Assembly: GCF_000092285.1 (NCBI RefSeq)
Contig: NC_014100.1
Span: forward strand, 2,666,001-2,730,000
DNA: 64,000 nucleotides
Origin: Caulobacter segnis ATCC 21756
Lineage (GTDB): Bacteria; Pseudomonadota; Alphaproteobacteria; Caulobacterales; Caulobacteraceae
Direction of reading: 5' to 3'
The notes under the pieces are model-generated. The model ran no database searches, was not told the origin of the DNA, and worked only from the letters and a program-made list of their open reading frames with translations. The position numbers and the translations under genes were made by a program. Of this stretch, positions 7,495 to 16,858 are shown in pieces (positions within the stretch are counted from its first letter, which is position 1; each line of letters starts with the position of its first letter).

Positions 7495-8292
7495 ATGCGT
7501 GTATTTCGCCCGACCATGTTCGCCTGCGCGTTCGCCGCCTTGAACGTCTGCGCCGCCCAGGCGCAGGAGATCGAGGCAAGCACATCGGCGCACGGCGTCG
7601 TCGCGATCGGGGCGGGCGTCGCTCCCGAGTTTGACGGATCAATGGACGCGCGAGTCCTTCCCGCCGTGCTCGCCGACATTCGCTGGCGCGGCGTCAACTT
7701 CCAGGTCGGCGGACAAGGCCTTCGCGCCGACATCGCCTCGGGTTCGCGCCTCGGGTTCGGTCCGGTCATCGGCGTGCGGCTTCCGCGCAACGACGCCGAC
7801 GGACGCGTCGGCTTGCTGCCGGAGATCGATACGGCGATCGAGGCTGGCGCGTTCGTCGGATACCGGTTCGGCGGAAACGAAAGAGGACAAGGCTCCCTGG
7901 AGACGGAACTCTCCGTTGTCCACGATGTCTCGGGCGCGCACGACGGTCTGCTCGCGACGGCGCGCGCCAGCTACGCCGCGATCCGCAGCGACACATTTTC
8001 GTTGTCGCTGGACGCGCGGACGACCTGGGTGAACCAGGACTACGCGCGCACCTATTTCGGCGTCACCCCCGCCGAGGCCGCCACCAGCGGGCTGGCGGCC
8101 TACCGCCCAGGTTCCGGGATCCGAGATGTCGGCGTGAGCCTGACGGCGGGATACTGGTTCAGCCCCAGGTTCGGCGTCATGGGCGCGCTTGGCGCAAATT
8201 ACCTCGTCGGCGATTTCGCCGACAGCCCGATCACCGCAGAAGGACGTCGCTGGCAGCCTACCGGCGCTCTCACGGTCGCCTACCGCTTCTGA
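7495..8292 (+). CDS. MipA/OmpV-family outer membrane protein
   Basis: A 265-residue protein with a Sec signal (M-R-V-F-R-P to A-A-Q-A-Q) and a beta-barrel of the MipA/OmpV type: alternating aromatic/glycine strands, a G-V-A-P-E-F-D-G-S first hairpin, a conserved Y-F-G-V-T-P-A-E-A-A-T-S-G loop near residue 185 and a terminal T-V-A-Y-R-F. The family includes MltA-interacting scaffold proteins and small porins. AAGGAAC is seven bases before the ATG. A second member of the family begins at 18239. Its own leader is strongly structured. Confidence 0.85.
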   Translation: MRVFRPTMFACAFAALNVCAAQAQEIEASTSAHGVVAIGAGVAPEFDGSMDARVLPAVLADIRWRGVNFQVGGQGLRADIASGSRLGFGPVIGVRLPRNDADGRVGLLPEIDTAIEAGAFVGYRFGGNERGQGSLETELSVVHDVSGAHDGLLATARASYAAIRSDTFSLSLDARTTWVNQDYARTYFGVTPAEAATSGLAAYRPGSGIRDVGVSLTAGYWFSPRFGVMGALGANYLVGDFADSPITAEGRRWQPTGALTVAYRF

Positions 8293-8485
8293 GACCGCCA
8301 GTCCAAAGGTCCTCAAGACTACGACGCCAAAGCTGTGCTCCCATTCCCCATCACATTGGGCCGCTTAACACTCTGCGAGCCAGTCATCCGTCCATAGGGA
8401 AGTTCACGCGCCGCAGGCGGCCTCGTAAACGCCGGCAAGGCTTCGCATATGCGCCACGCCTGGTGAGCGTCGACAACGACCATCA

Positions 8486-10051
8486 TCATCGCGTGGTCGC
8501 CTCCACCAGATCGAGGCGCGCCCGGAGCGGATCGGCTTCCGCCTTCGGCCCTTGCGCGGCGAAGTCCAGGATCTGGTCGGTGGCGGCCTCGTAGCGCGGC
8601 CAAGCCGGCTGGCCCGAGGCGCTGGGGACGCCGCTCTTGGCGAACCCAACCCAATAGGCGTGGGCCGCTTTGGCCGCGGCCGCGTCGGCCTGGGTCAGCG
8701 CCGCGCCATAGCGGGCGTCGACCGTGTCGAACACAAAGGGGATCTCGGTGGCGTGCGGCGCGCCCCACCACTGGCTCCTCATGCTCTCGGCCACGTACGA
8801 GAAGCGGAACTGATAGACGGGCGCGCCCTGCTCCGCCATCACGCGCGCCACCGCGCGAGCAGGCTCGATGAACATGCGATCGCCGGCGGCGGCCCAGCCA
8901 TAGACCTTGATGTCGCCATCGCTCTTGGGATCGTACAGCGCCTCGGCCTCGGCCCGGCGCGGGCCAAATGGCGCGAAGACCTGGTCGCGACTTCCGCCGA
9001 AGAAGAAGCCGTCGGCGCTGGTCGCCCCGACCATCACCGGCATCTTCGTCCAGGCTCCGGCCCTGTAGGCCGCCAGCGGCTCCCGGGTCATGATCTTGCC
9101 GTCCAGCATCGGCCCGCCGCCCCAGGTTGGGGTATTCGAGGTCGCCATGTTGAGGCCGTCGACCACCGTCTCGGCCGGCAAGGCCCGAAGCGCGTCCAGC
9201 GCCGCGGCGTCGGTCCCGGAGACGCCCGCCTTGGCCGCGAAGGCCAGGCCCGACGCCTCGGCCGAGCGCTGCCCCGCCGGCGCGGTCAGCGGCAAGGTCG
9301 GAAGCAGGCGCGGGCGTCCACCGCCAGACTGGATGATGGCCTTTTGGAACAGGCCCTTGGCTTGGGGCGCGGTCAGCAGGGCGTGAACCGACATGCCACC
9401 GGCCGACTCGCCGAAGACCGTGATGTTGTTGGGATCGCCTCCGAAGACGGCGATATTGTCGCGCACCCATGTCAGGGCGGCGATCTGATCCATCAGACCG
9501 TAGTTGCCGAGCATCCCGCCATCGGCTCCCGCCGCCGTCAGGGCCGGGTGGGCGAAGAAGCCGAAACGGCCGACACGGTAGTTGAAGCTGACCAGCACCA
9601 CCCCGTCGCGGGCGAAGCGGTCGCCGCTGTAGACGGCCGGCGAGCTGCCGCCATTGACGAAGCCGCCGCCATAGATCCAGACCATCACCGGTCGCTTGAT
9701 CTTGTCCTTAAGCGCCGCCTCGGGCGTCCAGACATTGGCGTAGAGGCAGTCCTCAGCCGGCTTCACGCCCAGCGGCGCGGCGTCGCCGGGGAACGGATTC
9801 TGCATGCAGTCGGCGCCGTAGGCCTTGGCGTCTCGCGGCGCGGTCCAGACCTTGGGCGGCTGGGGTGCGCGCCAGCGCAGCGGGCCGACCGGCGGCGCCG
9901 CGAACGGCAAGCCCTTGAAGGCGGCGACGCCCGAAGAAGTTTCCCCGACGACGGGACCGAAGGTGGTGGTCGCGGTCGGGTCGGCCGCCAGGGCCTGCCC
10001 GGCGTGGAGCGCCGCCAGGATCGCGGCGGTGGCGATGGTGCGGATGATCAT
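8486..10051 (-). CDS. secreted type B carboxylesterase
   Basis: A 521-residue alpha/beta hydrolase with a Sec signal (residues 1-22). It has the oxyanion segment Y-G-G-G-F (127-131), the nucleophile elbow G-E-S-A-G-G with Ser216, and the late H-A-T-E-I-P-F-V-F histidine segment. This is the bacterial type B carboxylesterase/acetylcholinesterase-fold family. It is the last gene of the LacI-TonB-GH3 locus, 13 bp behind a GH3 gene with GGGAGGA before its ATG. It probably removes ester substituents (acetyl or phenolic acyl groups) from the glycosides that the GH3 enzymes attack; this role is inferred from context. Confidence 0.9.
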   Translation of the reverse strand: MIIRTIATAAILAALHAGQALAADPTATTTFGPVVGETSSGVAAFKGLPFAAPPVGPLRWRAPQPPKVWTAPRDAKAYGADCMQNPFPGDAAPLGVKPAEDCLYANVWTPEAALKDKIKRPVMVWIYGGGFVNGGSSPAVYSGDRFARDGVVLVSFNYRVGRFGFFAHPALTAAGADGGMLGNYGLMDQIAALTWVRDNIAVFGGDPNNITVFGESAGGMSVHALLTAPQAKGLFQKAIIQSGGGRPRLLPTLPLTAPAGQRSAEASGLAFAAKAGVSGTDAAALDALRALPAETVVDGLNMATSNTPTWGGGPMLDGKIMTREPLAAYRAGAWTKMPVMVGATSADGFFFGGSRDQVFAPFGPRRAEAEALYDPKSDGDIKVYGWAAAGDRMFIEPARAVARVMAEQGAPVYQFRFSYVAESMRSQWWGAPHATEIPFVFDTVDARYGAALTQADAAAAKAAHAYWVGFAKSGVPSASGQPAWPRYEAATDQILDFAAQGPKAEADPLRARLDLVEATTR

Positions 10052-10064
10052 CTGTATCCTCCCG

Positions 10065-12260
10065 TTACGGCTTCAGCGTCCGCGCCTTGACCTTGGCCGC
10101 GCCCCGCAAGGCTAGGTCGGCCGAGGAGGCGCCCACGGCGACCTGATAGTCGCCGCCCGTCAAGCTCCAGCGGTTGGCCTTTGCGTCAAAGCTGGCCAGC
10201 ACGCGGGGGTCGGCGGTCAGCGTAACGCGGCGCGTCTCGCCGGGCGCCAGCGTGATCTTGTCGAAGCCGATCAGACGCTGGAGCGTCTTGCCCGAGACGC
10301 CCGTCAGATAGACTTGCGGAGCGTCCTTGCCGGCCCGCTGGCCGACATTGGCGACGTCGAAGCTGACCGTCAGCGTGTCGCCGCCGGTCACTTTCAGGTT
10401 CGAATAGGCGAACTTCGTATAGGACAGGCCATGGCCAAACGGGAACAGCGGCTTGTGGCCGGTCGTGGCGAAGCGGCGGTAGCCGACGTCCGCGCCCTCG
10501 GAATAGACGACATCGAACCGGGTTTTGTCCGGAACGGTCAGGCCCGGCAGTTGCGCGCGCGGATACTGGTCGATCGAGGCGGGGAAGGTCATCGGCAGGC
10601 GGCCCGACGGATTGACCGTCCCCAGCAGCAAGTCGGTGATCGCCTCGCCGCCCTTCGCGCCCGAGTACCAGGCCTCGACCACCGCGCCGGCCTGGTCGAG
10701 CCAGGGCATCGACACCGGACCGCCGGTCTGCAGCACGACGATCGCGTTCGGATTGGCGGCGGTGACAGCGGCGATCAGAGCGTCCTGGCCGTCGGGCAGC
10801 GACAGGTCGGGCGCGTCCTCGCCCTCGCCCATCCACTGGTTGCCAAACACCATGACCACGTCGGCGGCCTTGGCGGCCGCGACGGCGGAGGCGACATAGC
10901 GGCCATCGTCGAAGGTCACCTTGGCCTCCGGCAGGGCCTTGCGCAGCGCCGCCAACGGCGAGGAGCCGTTGAAGTACTGGCTGCGGAACGGGCCCATCAT
11001 CCCCTCCCCGCCCAGGGGCACAACGCGCTTGGCGCCGCCAGGCGGCACGACCTGGGACGAGCCGCCGCCCGACAGGACGCCGGCGTCGGCGTGACCGCCG
11101 ATCACGGCGATGGTCTTGGCGGTCTTGGCCAGCGGCAGCAGGCCATCGCGGTTCTTCAGCAGCACGATCCCCTCGGCCGCCGCGGCCTGGGCGACGGCGG
11201 CGCCGGCTTCGTAGTCCACCGCGCCGCCCGGCTCGACCGGCTTGTCGAACAGGCCCGCGGCGAACATCGAGCGCAGGATCCGACGACTGGCGTCCGACAA
11301 GCGCGCGGCCGGAACCTCGCCCTTCTCGACGGCGGCCTTCAGCGGCGCGCCAAACCAGACCTTGGCGTCCAGCTGTTCGCCCGACTGCTGGTCCAGGCCT
11401 TTGAGGATGTAGTCGGTGGCGTGGACCGCGCCCCAGTCCGACATCACCCAGCCCTTGTAGCCCCAATCGCGCTTGAGGACGTCGTTGAGCAGGTGGTTGT
11501 TGCCGCAGCTGTAGTCGCCGTTGACCAGGTTATAGGCGCACATCACCGAGCCCGGCCGCCCCTTCTCGATGGCGATCTGGAAGGCCAGCAGGTCGCTCTC
11601 GCGATGGGCCGCCTCGTCGATCACCGAGTTGGCGAAGTGCCGCTTGGTCTCCTGGCCGTTCAGCGAGAAGTGCTTAACCGTCGAGACGATCCCCTGGTCC
11701 TGCACGCCCTTGATCGCCGCGCCGGCCAGGCTGCCCGCCAGCCAGGGATCCTCGCCGAGATATTCGAAATTGCGGCCGTTGCGCGGATCGCGGGCCAGGT
11801 TCACGCCGCCGGCCAGTTGGACGTTGAAGCCCTTGGCCCGCGCCTCGCGGCCAACCACCGCCCCACCGTCATAGGCGAGCTTGGTGTTGAAGGTCGACGC
11901 CAGCGACAGGCCCGACGGCAGCGCCGTGGCCCCGTCACCTTGGCGCACGCCCAGTGGGTTCGTCACGCCCAGGCTGGCGTCGCTCTCGTTGACCGCCGGC
12001 ACGCCCAGCCGAGGGATGCCAGGGATATAGCCGGCCGAGCCGATCGCGCCCTCGGGCTTCTTGATGCCGAAGATCGGCATCGACATCGGCCCGTGCAGCA
12101 GGCCGATGCGCTCGTCCAGCGTCATCTCTTTTTCCAGCAGGGCGGCCCGTTCGTCCGGTGACAACTTGGCGTTCATCCAGGGCCGCGACGCCTGGGCGTG
12201 GCCGGCGGAGGCGACAGCGAGCACCGCGAGGCTGGCGGCGGCGGTCAGGGAGCGGTTCAT
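10065..12260 (-). CDS. GH3 family glycoside hydrolase (beta-glucosidase/xylosidase type), secreted
   Basis: A 731-residue protein with a Sec signal (1-22), a GH3 N-terminal barrel, an alpha/beta sandwich domain, and a fibronectin-III-like C-terminal domain (D-V-A-N-V-G-x-R-A-G-K-D and the following strands). The K-H-F pair (196-198) and the catalytic nucleophile Asp276 in V-M-S-D-W-G are present. The long form with the C-terminal domain is typical of periplasmic beta-glucosidases. It lies 11 bp after the preceding GH3 gene and 13 bp before the esterase, all in one transcription direction with the TonB receptor. Sugar specificity is not determined by the sequence features I can see. Confidence 0.92.
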   Translation of the reverse strand: MNRSLTAAASLAVLAVASAGHAQASRPWMNAKLSPDERAALLEKEMTLDERIGLLHGPMSMPIFGIKKPEGAIGSAGYIPGIPRLGVPAVNESDASLGVTNPLGVRQGDGATALPSGLSLASTFNTKLAYDGGAVVGREARAKGFNVQLAGGVNLARDPRNGRNFEYLGEDPWLAGSLAGAAIKGVQDQGIVSTVKHFSLNGQETKRHFANSVIDEAAHRESDLLAFQIAIEKGRPGSVMCAYNLVNGDYSCGNNHLLNDVLKRDWGYKGWVMSDWGAVHATDYILKGLDQQSGEQLDAKVWFGAPLKAAVEKGEVPAARLSDASRRILRSMFAAGLFDKPVEPGGAVDYEAGAAVAQAAAAEGIVLLKNRDGLLPLAKTAKTIAVIGGHADAGVLSGGGSSQVVPPGGAKRVVPLGGEGMMGPFRSQYFNGSSPLAALRKALPEAKVTFDDGRYVASAVAAAKAADVVMVFGNQWMGEGEDAPDLSLPDGQDALIAAVTAANPNAIVVLQTGGPVSMPWLDQAGAVVEAWYSGAKGGEAITDLLLGTVNPSGRLPMTFPASIDQYPRAQLPGLTVPDKTRFDVVYSEGADVGYRRFATTGHKPLFPFGHGLSYTKFAYSNLKVTGGDTLTVSFDVANVGQRAGKDAPQVYLTGVSGKTLQRLIGFDKITLAPGETRRVTLTADPRVLASFDAKANRWSLTGGDYQVAVGASSADLALRGAAKVKARTLKP

Positions 12261-12271
12261 GGCGGTCGTCC

Positions 12272-14242
12272 TTAGTAGGTCAGGCCGAAATGGATCGGAT
12301 AGAGCGGAGCCTTGGAGTCATGCGGCGCGTCCTCGGCCTGGGCTTCGACGGCGGCCATCGACGAAGGCAGCTCGAATGGCAGCCTGCCGCGCGGCGGAGC
12401 GGCGCCGGTCAGGGCGTCGAGGAACGCCTCGTCGCCGGCCCCGAAGTCGCCGATTAGCGCGGCGGCCTTGTCCCGTACATTGGTCAGGATCGCCGGCCGG
12501 TCCAGGTAGACGGCGACGATGGTCGCGACCTTGGCCGAGGCCGCCTTGATCGCCTCGTAGTCAGCCGCGCCGTCCTTGAACGACAGGTCACCCTCATGCT
12601 GCATGGCGCCGAACACGAAGTTGGGGTGCAAGGTCTGGAACGGCGTCGCCGTCCGGATGATCGCCAGCTCGGCCTGGGCCAGGTCGTCGACCGGAACGAA
12701 GCCGCGGGCGCGAGCGGCGTCGGCGGACACGCCCTTGAGCCAGACCTTCTTTCCGCTCGGCTTTAGCGGCAGCAAACCGTTCTTGTTCTCCAGCAACGTC
12801 AGCGCCGCGCTCTGCGCCGCCCGTCCCTCGGCGACAAACGCCTTGGAGCCGACGATGGCGGCCGCCGCCTTGGCGTCGACATAGGGGTTCTCGAACAGAC
12901 CCTGCTCGAACTTGATCGCCAGAACGCGCCGCGCCGCGTCGTCGATGCGGGCCGAAGGGATCTTGCTGGCCCTCACCGCCGCGACGAGCTCGGCCGTGTC
13001 CTCGACGCCGCCGAACTGGTCGAGTCCCGCGTTCACGCCCTTGGCGTAGCGGTCGACCTTGGAAAGATCCTCGACGCCCCAGGCGGTCGAGAAGCCCGCG
13101 AAACTCGGCTTCTGGCCTTCGGGAAAGCCGTCGCGGCAGGTCTCGGGGCAATCGTTGGTGATCGCCCAGTCGGACAGGACGATCCCCTTGAAGCCGTGCT
13201 TGCCGCGCAGTTGATCATTCAACAACCCCTTGGAGAAGCCGGCCCCGACCTGTTCGAGCGGATGGCCATCTAGGGCGAGATCCTTGAGGATCGCGTAGGT
13301 GGGCATCACCCCGACGACGCCAGCGGCGAACGCCTGGTCGAACGGCTTGACGTGCAGATCAAACTGGCCGGCCGGGAAGACGGCGTAGCGGCCATAGCTG
13401 TTGTGGCCGTCGAAACCCTTGGCCGAGGCGCCGTAGCCGACCCAATGCTTGACCACCGCCGAGACGCCGCCTGGCGCGAGGTTCGTTTCGCCGCCCTGGA
13501 AGCCCTGGATGTAGGCCTTGACCATGCGGCCAGCGAGGTCGGGGTCCTCGCCGAACGTGCCGCTGATCCGCGACCAGCGGGGCTCGGTCGCGAGATCGGC
13601 CATCGGGGACAGGGCCTGATGGATGCCGACGGCGCGATACTCCTGGCGAGCGATGTCGCCGAAGCGGCGGACCAGCTTGTCGTCGCCGATCGCCGCGAGG
13701 CCCGTCGCCTCGGGCCATTGCGAAAAGCCGCCTGGAGCGACGCTGGCGCCGGCCACGAACTGGAAATGGTGACGCGGATCGGTGCTGATCGTGACCGGCA
13801 CGCCCAGCCTTCCCTGCTCGGCGATCGCCTGGACGGCGTTGTTCTGCTCGGCCAGCCACGTTGGATCGCCGGAGAGGCGGGTAATGAATGTGGTGACGTG
13901 CCGATCAAGGATCAGCGGCTTCAGCTTGGCCAGGTCATAGCCCTGCCCTCGCCCCGGAACCATGCCGCCCACGGCCGGCAGGGTGCCGTGCATCATCTCG
14001 CCGGCCCTTTCCTCCAGCGTCATGTGCGCGACGAGATCGATGGCCCGTTGGTCCGGCGTCAGACGCCAGTCCTCGAACGGCGAGAGCTTGCCATCGCGGT
14101 CTAGGTCCCGGAAGCGCAGCCCATCGACGGTGAGCACCTTGCCGTCGCGCACGCCAAGGAGCGGCTGGGTGGCGGCCAGGGCCGACGAACCGGTCGCGAC
14201 CAGGATCGCGGTCGAGATCAGAAGACGTTGAAGAACGCGCAC
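12272..14242 (-). CDS. GH3 family glycoside hydrolase (exo-acting type), secreted
   Basis: A 656-residue GH3 enzyme starting at GTG 14242, with GGAG six bases upstream; a longer open frame has no signal and no ribosome site. A signal peptide ends at S-A-L-A-A. Residues 46-57 form a textbook EF-hand calcium loop (D-L-D-R-D-G-K-L-S-P-F-E), unusual in this family. The K-H pair (265-266) and nucleophile Asp358 in V-L-S-D-W-A are present. It lacks the fibronectin-like tail of its neighbour. The two GH3 genes differ enough to suggest complementary linkage or aglycone preferences. Confidence 0.9.
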   Translation of the reverse strand: MRVLQRLLISTAILVATGSSALAATQPLLGVRDGKVLTVDGLRFRDLDRDGKLSPFEDWRLTPDQRAIDLVAHMTLEERAGEMMHGTLPAVGGMVPGRGQGYDLAKLKPLILDRHVTTFITRLSGDPTWLAEQNNAVQAIAEQGRLGVPVTISTDPRHHFQFVAGASVAPGGFSQWPEATGLAAIGDDKLVRRFGDIARQEYRAVGIHQALSPMADLATEPRWSRISGTFGEDPDLAGRMVKAYIQGFQGGETNLAPGGVSAVVKHWVGYGASAKGFDGHNSYGRYAVFPAGQFDLHVKPFDQAFAAGVVGVMPTYAILKDLALDGHPLEQVGAGFSKGLLNDQLRGKHGFKGIVLSDWAITNDCPETCRDGFPEGQKPSFAGFSTAWGVEDLSKVDRYAKGVNAGLDQFGGVEDTAELVAAVRASKIPSARIDDAARRVLAIKFEQGLFENPYVDAKAAAAIVGSKAFVAEGRAAQSAALTLLENKNGLLPLKPSGKKVWLKGVSADAARARGFVPVDDLAQAELAIIRTATPFQTLHPNFVFGAMQHEGDLSFKDGAADYEAIKAASAKVATIVAVYLDRPAILTNVRDKAAALIGDFGAGDEAFLDALTGAAPPRGRLPFELPSSMAAVEAQAEDAPHDSKAPLYPIHFGLTY

Positions 14243-14271
14243 ATTGAACTCCGGATACGAACCAAAGAAGG

Positions 14272-14302
14272 CGCCCTCGGCGCGCAGGAGACGCCGAGGG
14301 CG
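14272..14302. terminator. 11-bp perfect stem-loop between TonB receptor and GH3 gene
   Basis: Arms CGCCCTCGGCG (14272-14282) and CGCCGAGGGCG (14292-14302) enclose a nine-base loop, directly after the receptor stop codon and before the GH3 start. No T-run follows. It is likely an attenuator or an mRNA-stabilising element that keeps receptor expression above that of the downstream genes. Confidence 0.6.
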
Positions 14303-14318
14303 GTAAGTCGTCGGGAAG

Positions 14319-16508
14319 CTAGAAGTTGACCGCCAGACGCAGGCCGTAGGTGCGCGGCGGGGCGTAGAACTCGCCATTGCCGTTGGTCGCCAGGCCGGTC
14401 GTCGAGTTCGGGGACGAGGCGGTGCGCACGTCGTCATCCTCGAGGTTGCGGACATAGCCCTGCAGGTTCCAGCGATCGTCGGCGCTGGTGTAGGTCAGGC
14501 TAACGTCGGTCTTTGTGAAGCTGTCCTGCCGGTTCTGGGCGAAGCCGTGGTATTCGAGGTTCTTGCCGCTCTCGTAATGGGTCTGGACGCGGCCCACGAC
14601 CTTGGCGCCCGAGGCGATATCCCACGTGTGTTGGTAGCCGACGTTGACGCTCCAGGTCGGGGTGCGGGCCATGCGGCAACCGGAGAAGTCAGTCGACCGC
14701 GGCGCGGCGGCGGCGAAGTTGGTCTTGAAGCAGCCCGTACCGCCGGCGTTGGCGTTGTTGTTAGCGAAGGCGTCGCCCAGCGGCAGCACGAAGTCGGTGT
14801 AGCGGGCATGCAGCCAGCCCAGAGTGGCGTCGATGCGATCGTGCTCGGTGACGACCAGATTGCTCTCGAGCTCAAAGCCGTACACCCGGGCCTTGTCGGC
14901 GTTTAGCGTGACCGACGCGTTCTGACCGGCGATGGTCCCGACCGCCGTGACCTGGAAGTCGCGATAGTCGTAGAGGAAGCCGGTGGCGTTCAACTGCAGG
15001 CGGTTGTCGAAGAAGCGGTTCTTCACGCCGGCTTCGTACGAGGTGATTTTCTCGGGCTCGTAGACGTTGTTCTCGACCCCGTCGTAGTAGCCGCCGGCCT
15101 TATAGCCCGTGGCCACGTTGGCGTAGACCATCGAGCTGCTGGTCAGGTCGAAGTCGGCGCCTAGCTTCCAGTTGGTGGCGTCCCACTTGGCGTCGGCCAG
15201 GTTCTTGATCACGGTCGAGGTGATCGCGCCGGCCGAATTGGTCAGGAAGGTGCCGCCGTCACGCGCCTTGCGGTCCTCAGTGTAGCGCAGGCCGCCGGTG
15301 ATCCGGAACCGGTCCGTCACCTCGTAGGTGCCCTGACCGAAGGCGGCGATCGACTTTGCGGTCACTTCGGGCTGAATGAACGACAGGTATGAATTGGGCG
15401 CCAGCAACACCCGGAAGTCGACATTGTTGTCTTCCGTGAAGCGGTACAGCCCCACGACCCACTTGAGCTTGCCGGTGTCGCCGCCCAGGCGCAGCTCATG
15501 CGACCAGGTCGTGTCCTTGCCCTTGAAGTAGTTGGGCGCGCCGGTGCTTGCGTTCTCGCCGCTGCGGTCCAGGCGCGAGAAGTTGTAGCCGGTCAGGTAG
15601 GTCAGCGTGGCGAAGCCCAGGTCCAGGTCGGCCTGGCTATGGGCGCCGAAGAACTTGTTGTTGCGATAGAGATTGGTGGCGCAGTTGCAGGTCCACGGAT
15701 CGCTGTTGGACAGCGCCGCGCCATAGCTCTTGTCGCCGCCACCGGCGCCGCCCTGGTGCAGGTAGTCGCCGCCAACCCGCAGCGAGAACGTGTCGCTGGG
15801 CTTCCACAGCAACTGGACGCGGGCCGACTTGTCGTCCTGGTCGTAGCGATCGTTGCCGCCGGTGCCGGGGCCCTTGTTCAGCGCTTTCACATAGCCGTCG
15901 TGGCGCGCGGTCTGGAACGCGGCGCGCACGGCGAGGGTGTCGCTGACAGGCAGGTTGACCATGCCCGAGGTGGTGATGGCGCCGTAGTTGCCAATATCGA
16001 CCGAGCCATTGCCCTCGTAGTCGAACTTGGGCTGCTTGGTGATCACGTTGATCGCGCCGGCCGTGGCGTTACGGCCATACAGCGTGCCCTGAGGACCACG
16101 CAGAACCTCGACACGATCGACGTCGTAGAACAGCGCCCCAACCGACGTGGATCGGGCGATGTAGATGCCATCCATGTGATAGGCGACCGCCGGATCGCCG
16201 ACCTCGGTGACGTTGGTGCTGCCGATGCCGCGCAGGAAGACCACGGCCGCGCCCGAGCCACTGGAGCTGATCTGCAGCGCCGGCACCTGCGCCGACAGGT
16301 CGACCACCGTCTTGATGCCTTGCGACTCCAGCTTGTCACCCGTCACCGCCGACACGGTGAGCGGGGTCTTCTGGAGGTTTTCACTGCGGCGTTGAGCGGT
16401 CACGACCACTTCGTCGAGCTTCACGGCGCCGGCGTCCTGAGCCACCGCGCCAGGCGCGTGCAAGCTCACGGCCGCCACGGCGGCCGATGCGAACAGGAGA
16501 TTACGCAT
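14319..16508 (-). CDS. TonB-dependent receptor for a glycoside
   Basis: A 729-residue outer-membrane receptor: Sec signal (to about residue 23), TonB box region V-V-V-T-A-Q-R, plug domain (about 45-155, with R-G-P-Q-G-T-L-Y-G-R-N-A-T-A-G-A-I-N-V-I), 22-strand barrel and a C-terminal strand ending in A-V-N-F. Ligand is inferred from the neighbours: a LacI regulator, two GH3 glycosidases and an esterase point to an aryl- or acylated glycoside or oligosaccharide. Its promoter region carries three palindromic operators. AAAGGGAAAGAG precedes the ATG. Confidence 0.93.
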   Translation of the reverse strand: MRNLLFASAAVAAVSLHAPGAVAQDAGAVKLDEVVVTAQRRSENLQKTPLTVSAVTGDKLESQGIKTVVDLSAQVPALQISSSGSGAAVVFLRGIGSTNVTEVGDPAVAYHMDGIYIARSTSVGALFYDVDRVEVLRGPQGTLYGRNATAGAINVITKQPKFDYEGNGSVDIGNYGAITTSGMVNLPVSDTLAVRAAFQTARHDGYVKALNKGPGTGGNDRYDQDDKSARVQLLWKPSDTFSLRVGGDYLHQGGAGGGDKSYGAALSNSDPWTCNCATNLYRNNKFFGAHSQADLDLGFATLTYLTGYNFSRLDRSGENASTGAPNYFKGKDTTWSHELRLGGDTGKLKWVVGLYRFTEDNNVDFRVLLAPNSYLSFIQPEVTAKSIAAFGQGTYEVTDRFRITGGLRYTEDRKARDGGTFLTNSAGAITSTVIKNLADAKWDATNWKLGADFDLTSSSMVYANVATGYKAGGYYDGVENNVYEPEKITSYEAGVKNRFFDNRLQLNATGFLYDYRDFQVTAVGTIAGQNASVTLNADKARVYGFELESNLVVTEHDRIDATLGWLHARYTDFVLPLGDAFANNNANAGGTGCFKTNFAAAAPRSTDFSGCRMARTPTWSVNVGYQHTWDIASGAKVVGRVQTHYESGKNLEYHGFAQNRQDSFTKTDVSLTYTSADDRWNLQGYVRNLEDDDVRTASSPNSTTGLATNGNGEFYAPPRTYGLRLAVNF

Positions 16509-16858
16509 CTCTTTCCCTTTGTCCTGCCTGGACTCGGAGCGCGCCGACGCGAACGCCGGACGCCACGATCCCCAGCGGCGCCATCGGCGCCTGTTTGCGT
16601 TTCCTTGGGCCCCTTGTTCCGAGGCCTTTTCCCGACGCGGTCGTCGTCACCGCAATGGCTACGACAACGTTGTCTTAAACTAGACAGCATGATTACGACA
16701 ACGTTGTCTACAGGCGGCATTATTGACACCGCTGTCGGAAATATCGGCCAACGGACGGAATTCGCCTCCGGCAAAGGCCCATGGCGAAGCTTTGTTCGCC
16801 GGCCTAACGCCAACGCCGAAAATTGATCGCGTCGGGCGTGATCCTGGGCCGATCCGGC
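16509..16858. other. 350-bp promoter region of the glycoside operon
   Basis: Non-coding DNA between the LacI stop and the TonB receptor start. It is locally AT-richer than its surroundings and holds the operator cluster 16663-16736. No gene is supported here. Confidence 0.7.
16663..16736. promoter_or_regulatory. three LacI-type palindromic operators
   Basis: Two identical perfect palindromes GACAACGTTGTC lie at 16663-16674 and 16697-16708. A third, degenerate one, GACACCGCTGTC, lies at 16725-16736. Centres are 34 and 28 bp apart, about three helical turns. A palindrome with a central CpG is the hallmark of LacI/GalR-family operators. They sit 155-230 bp upstream of the TonB receptor, so the neighbouring LacI protein is the obvious ligand. 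Confidence 0.8.

Noticed and set aside
8552..12161. Two long plus-strand frames opposite the esterase and GH3 genes
   Set aside because: They mirror the third-codon pattern of recognisable enzymes on the minus strand and have no recognisable motifs.
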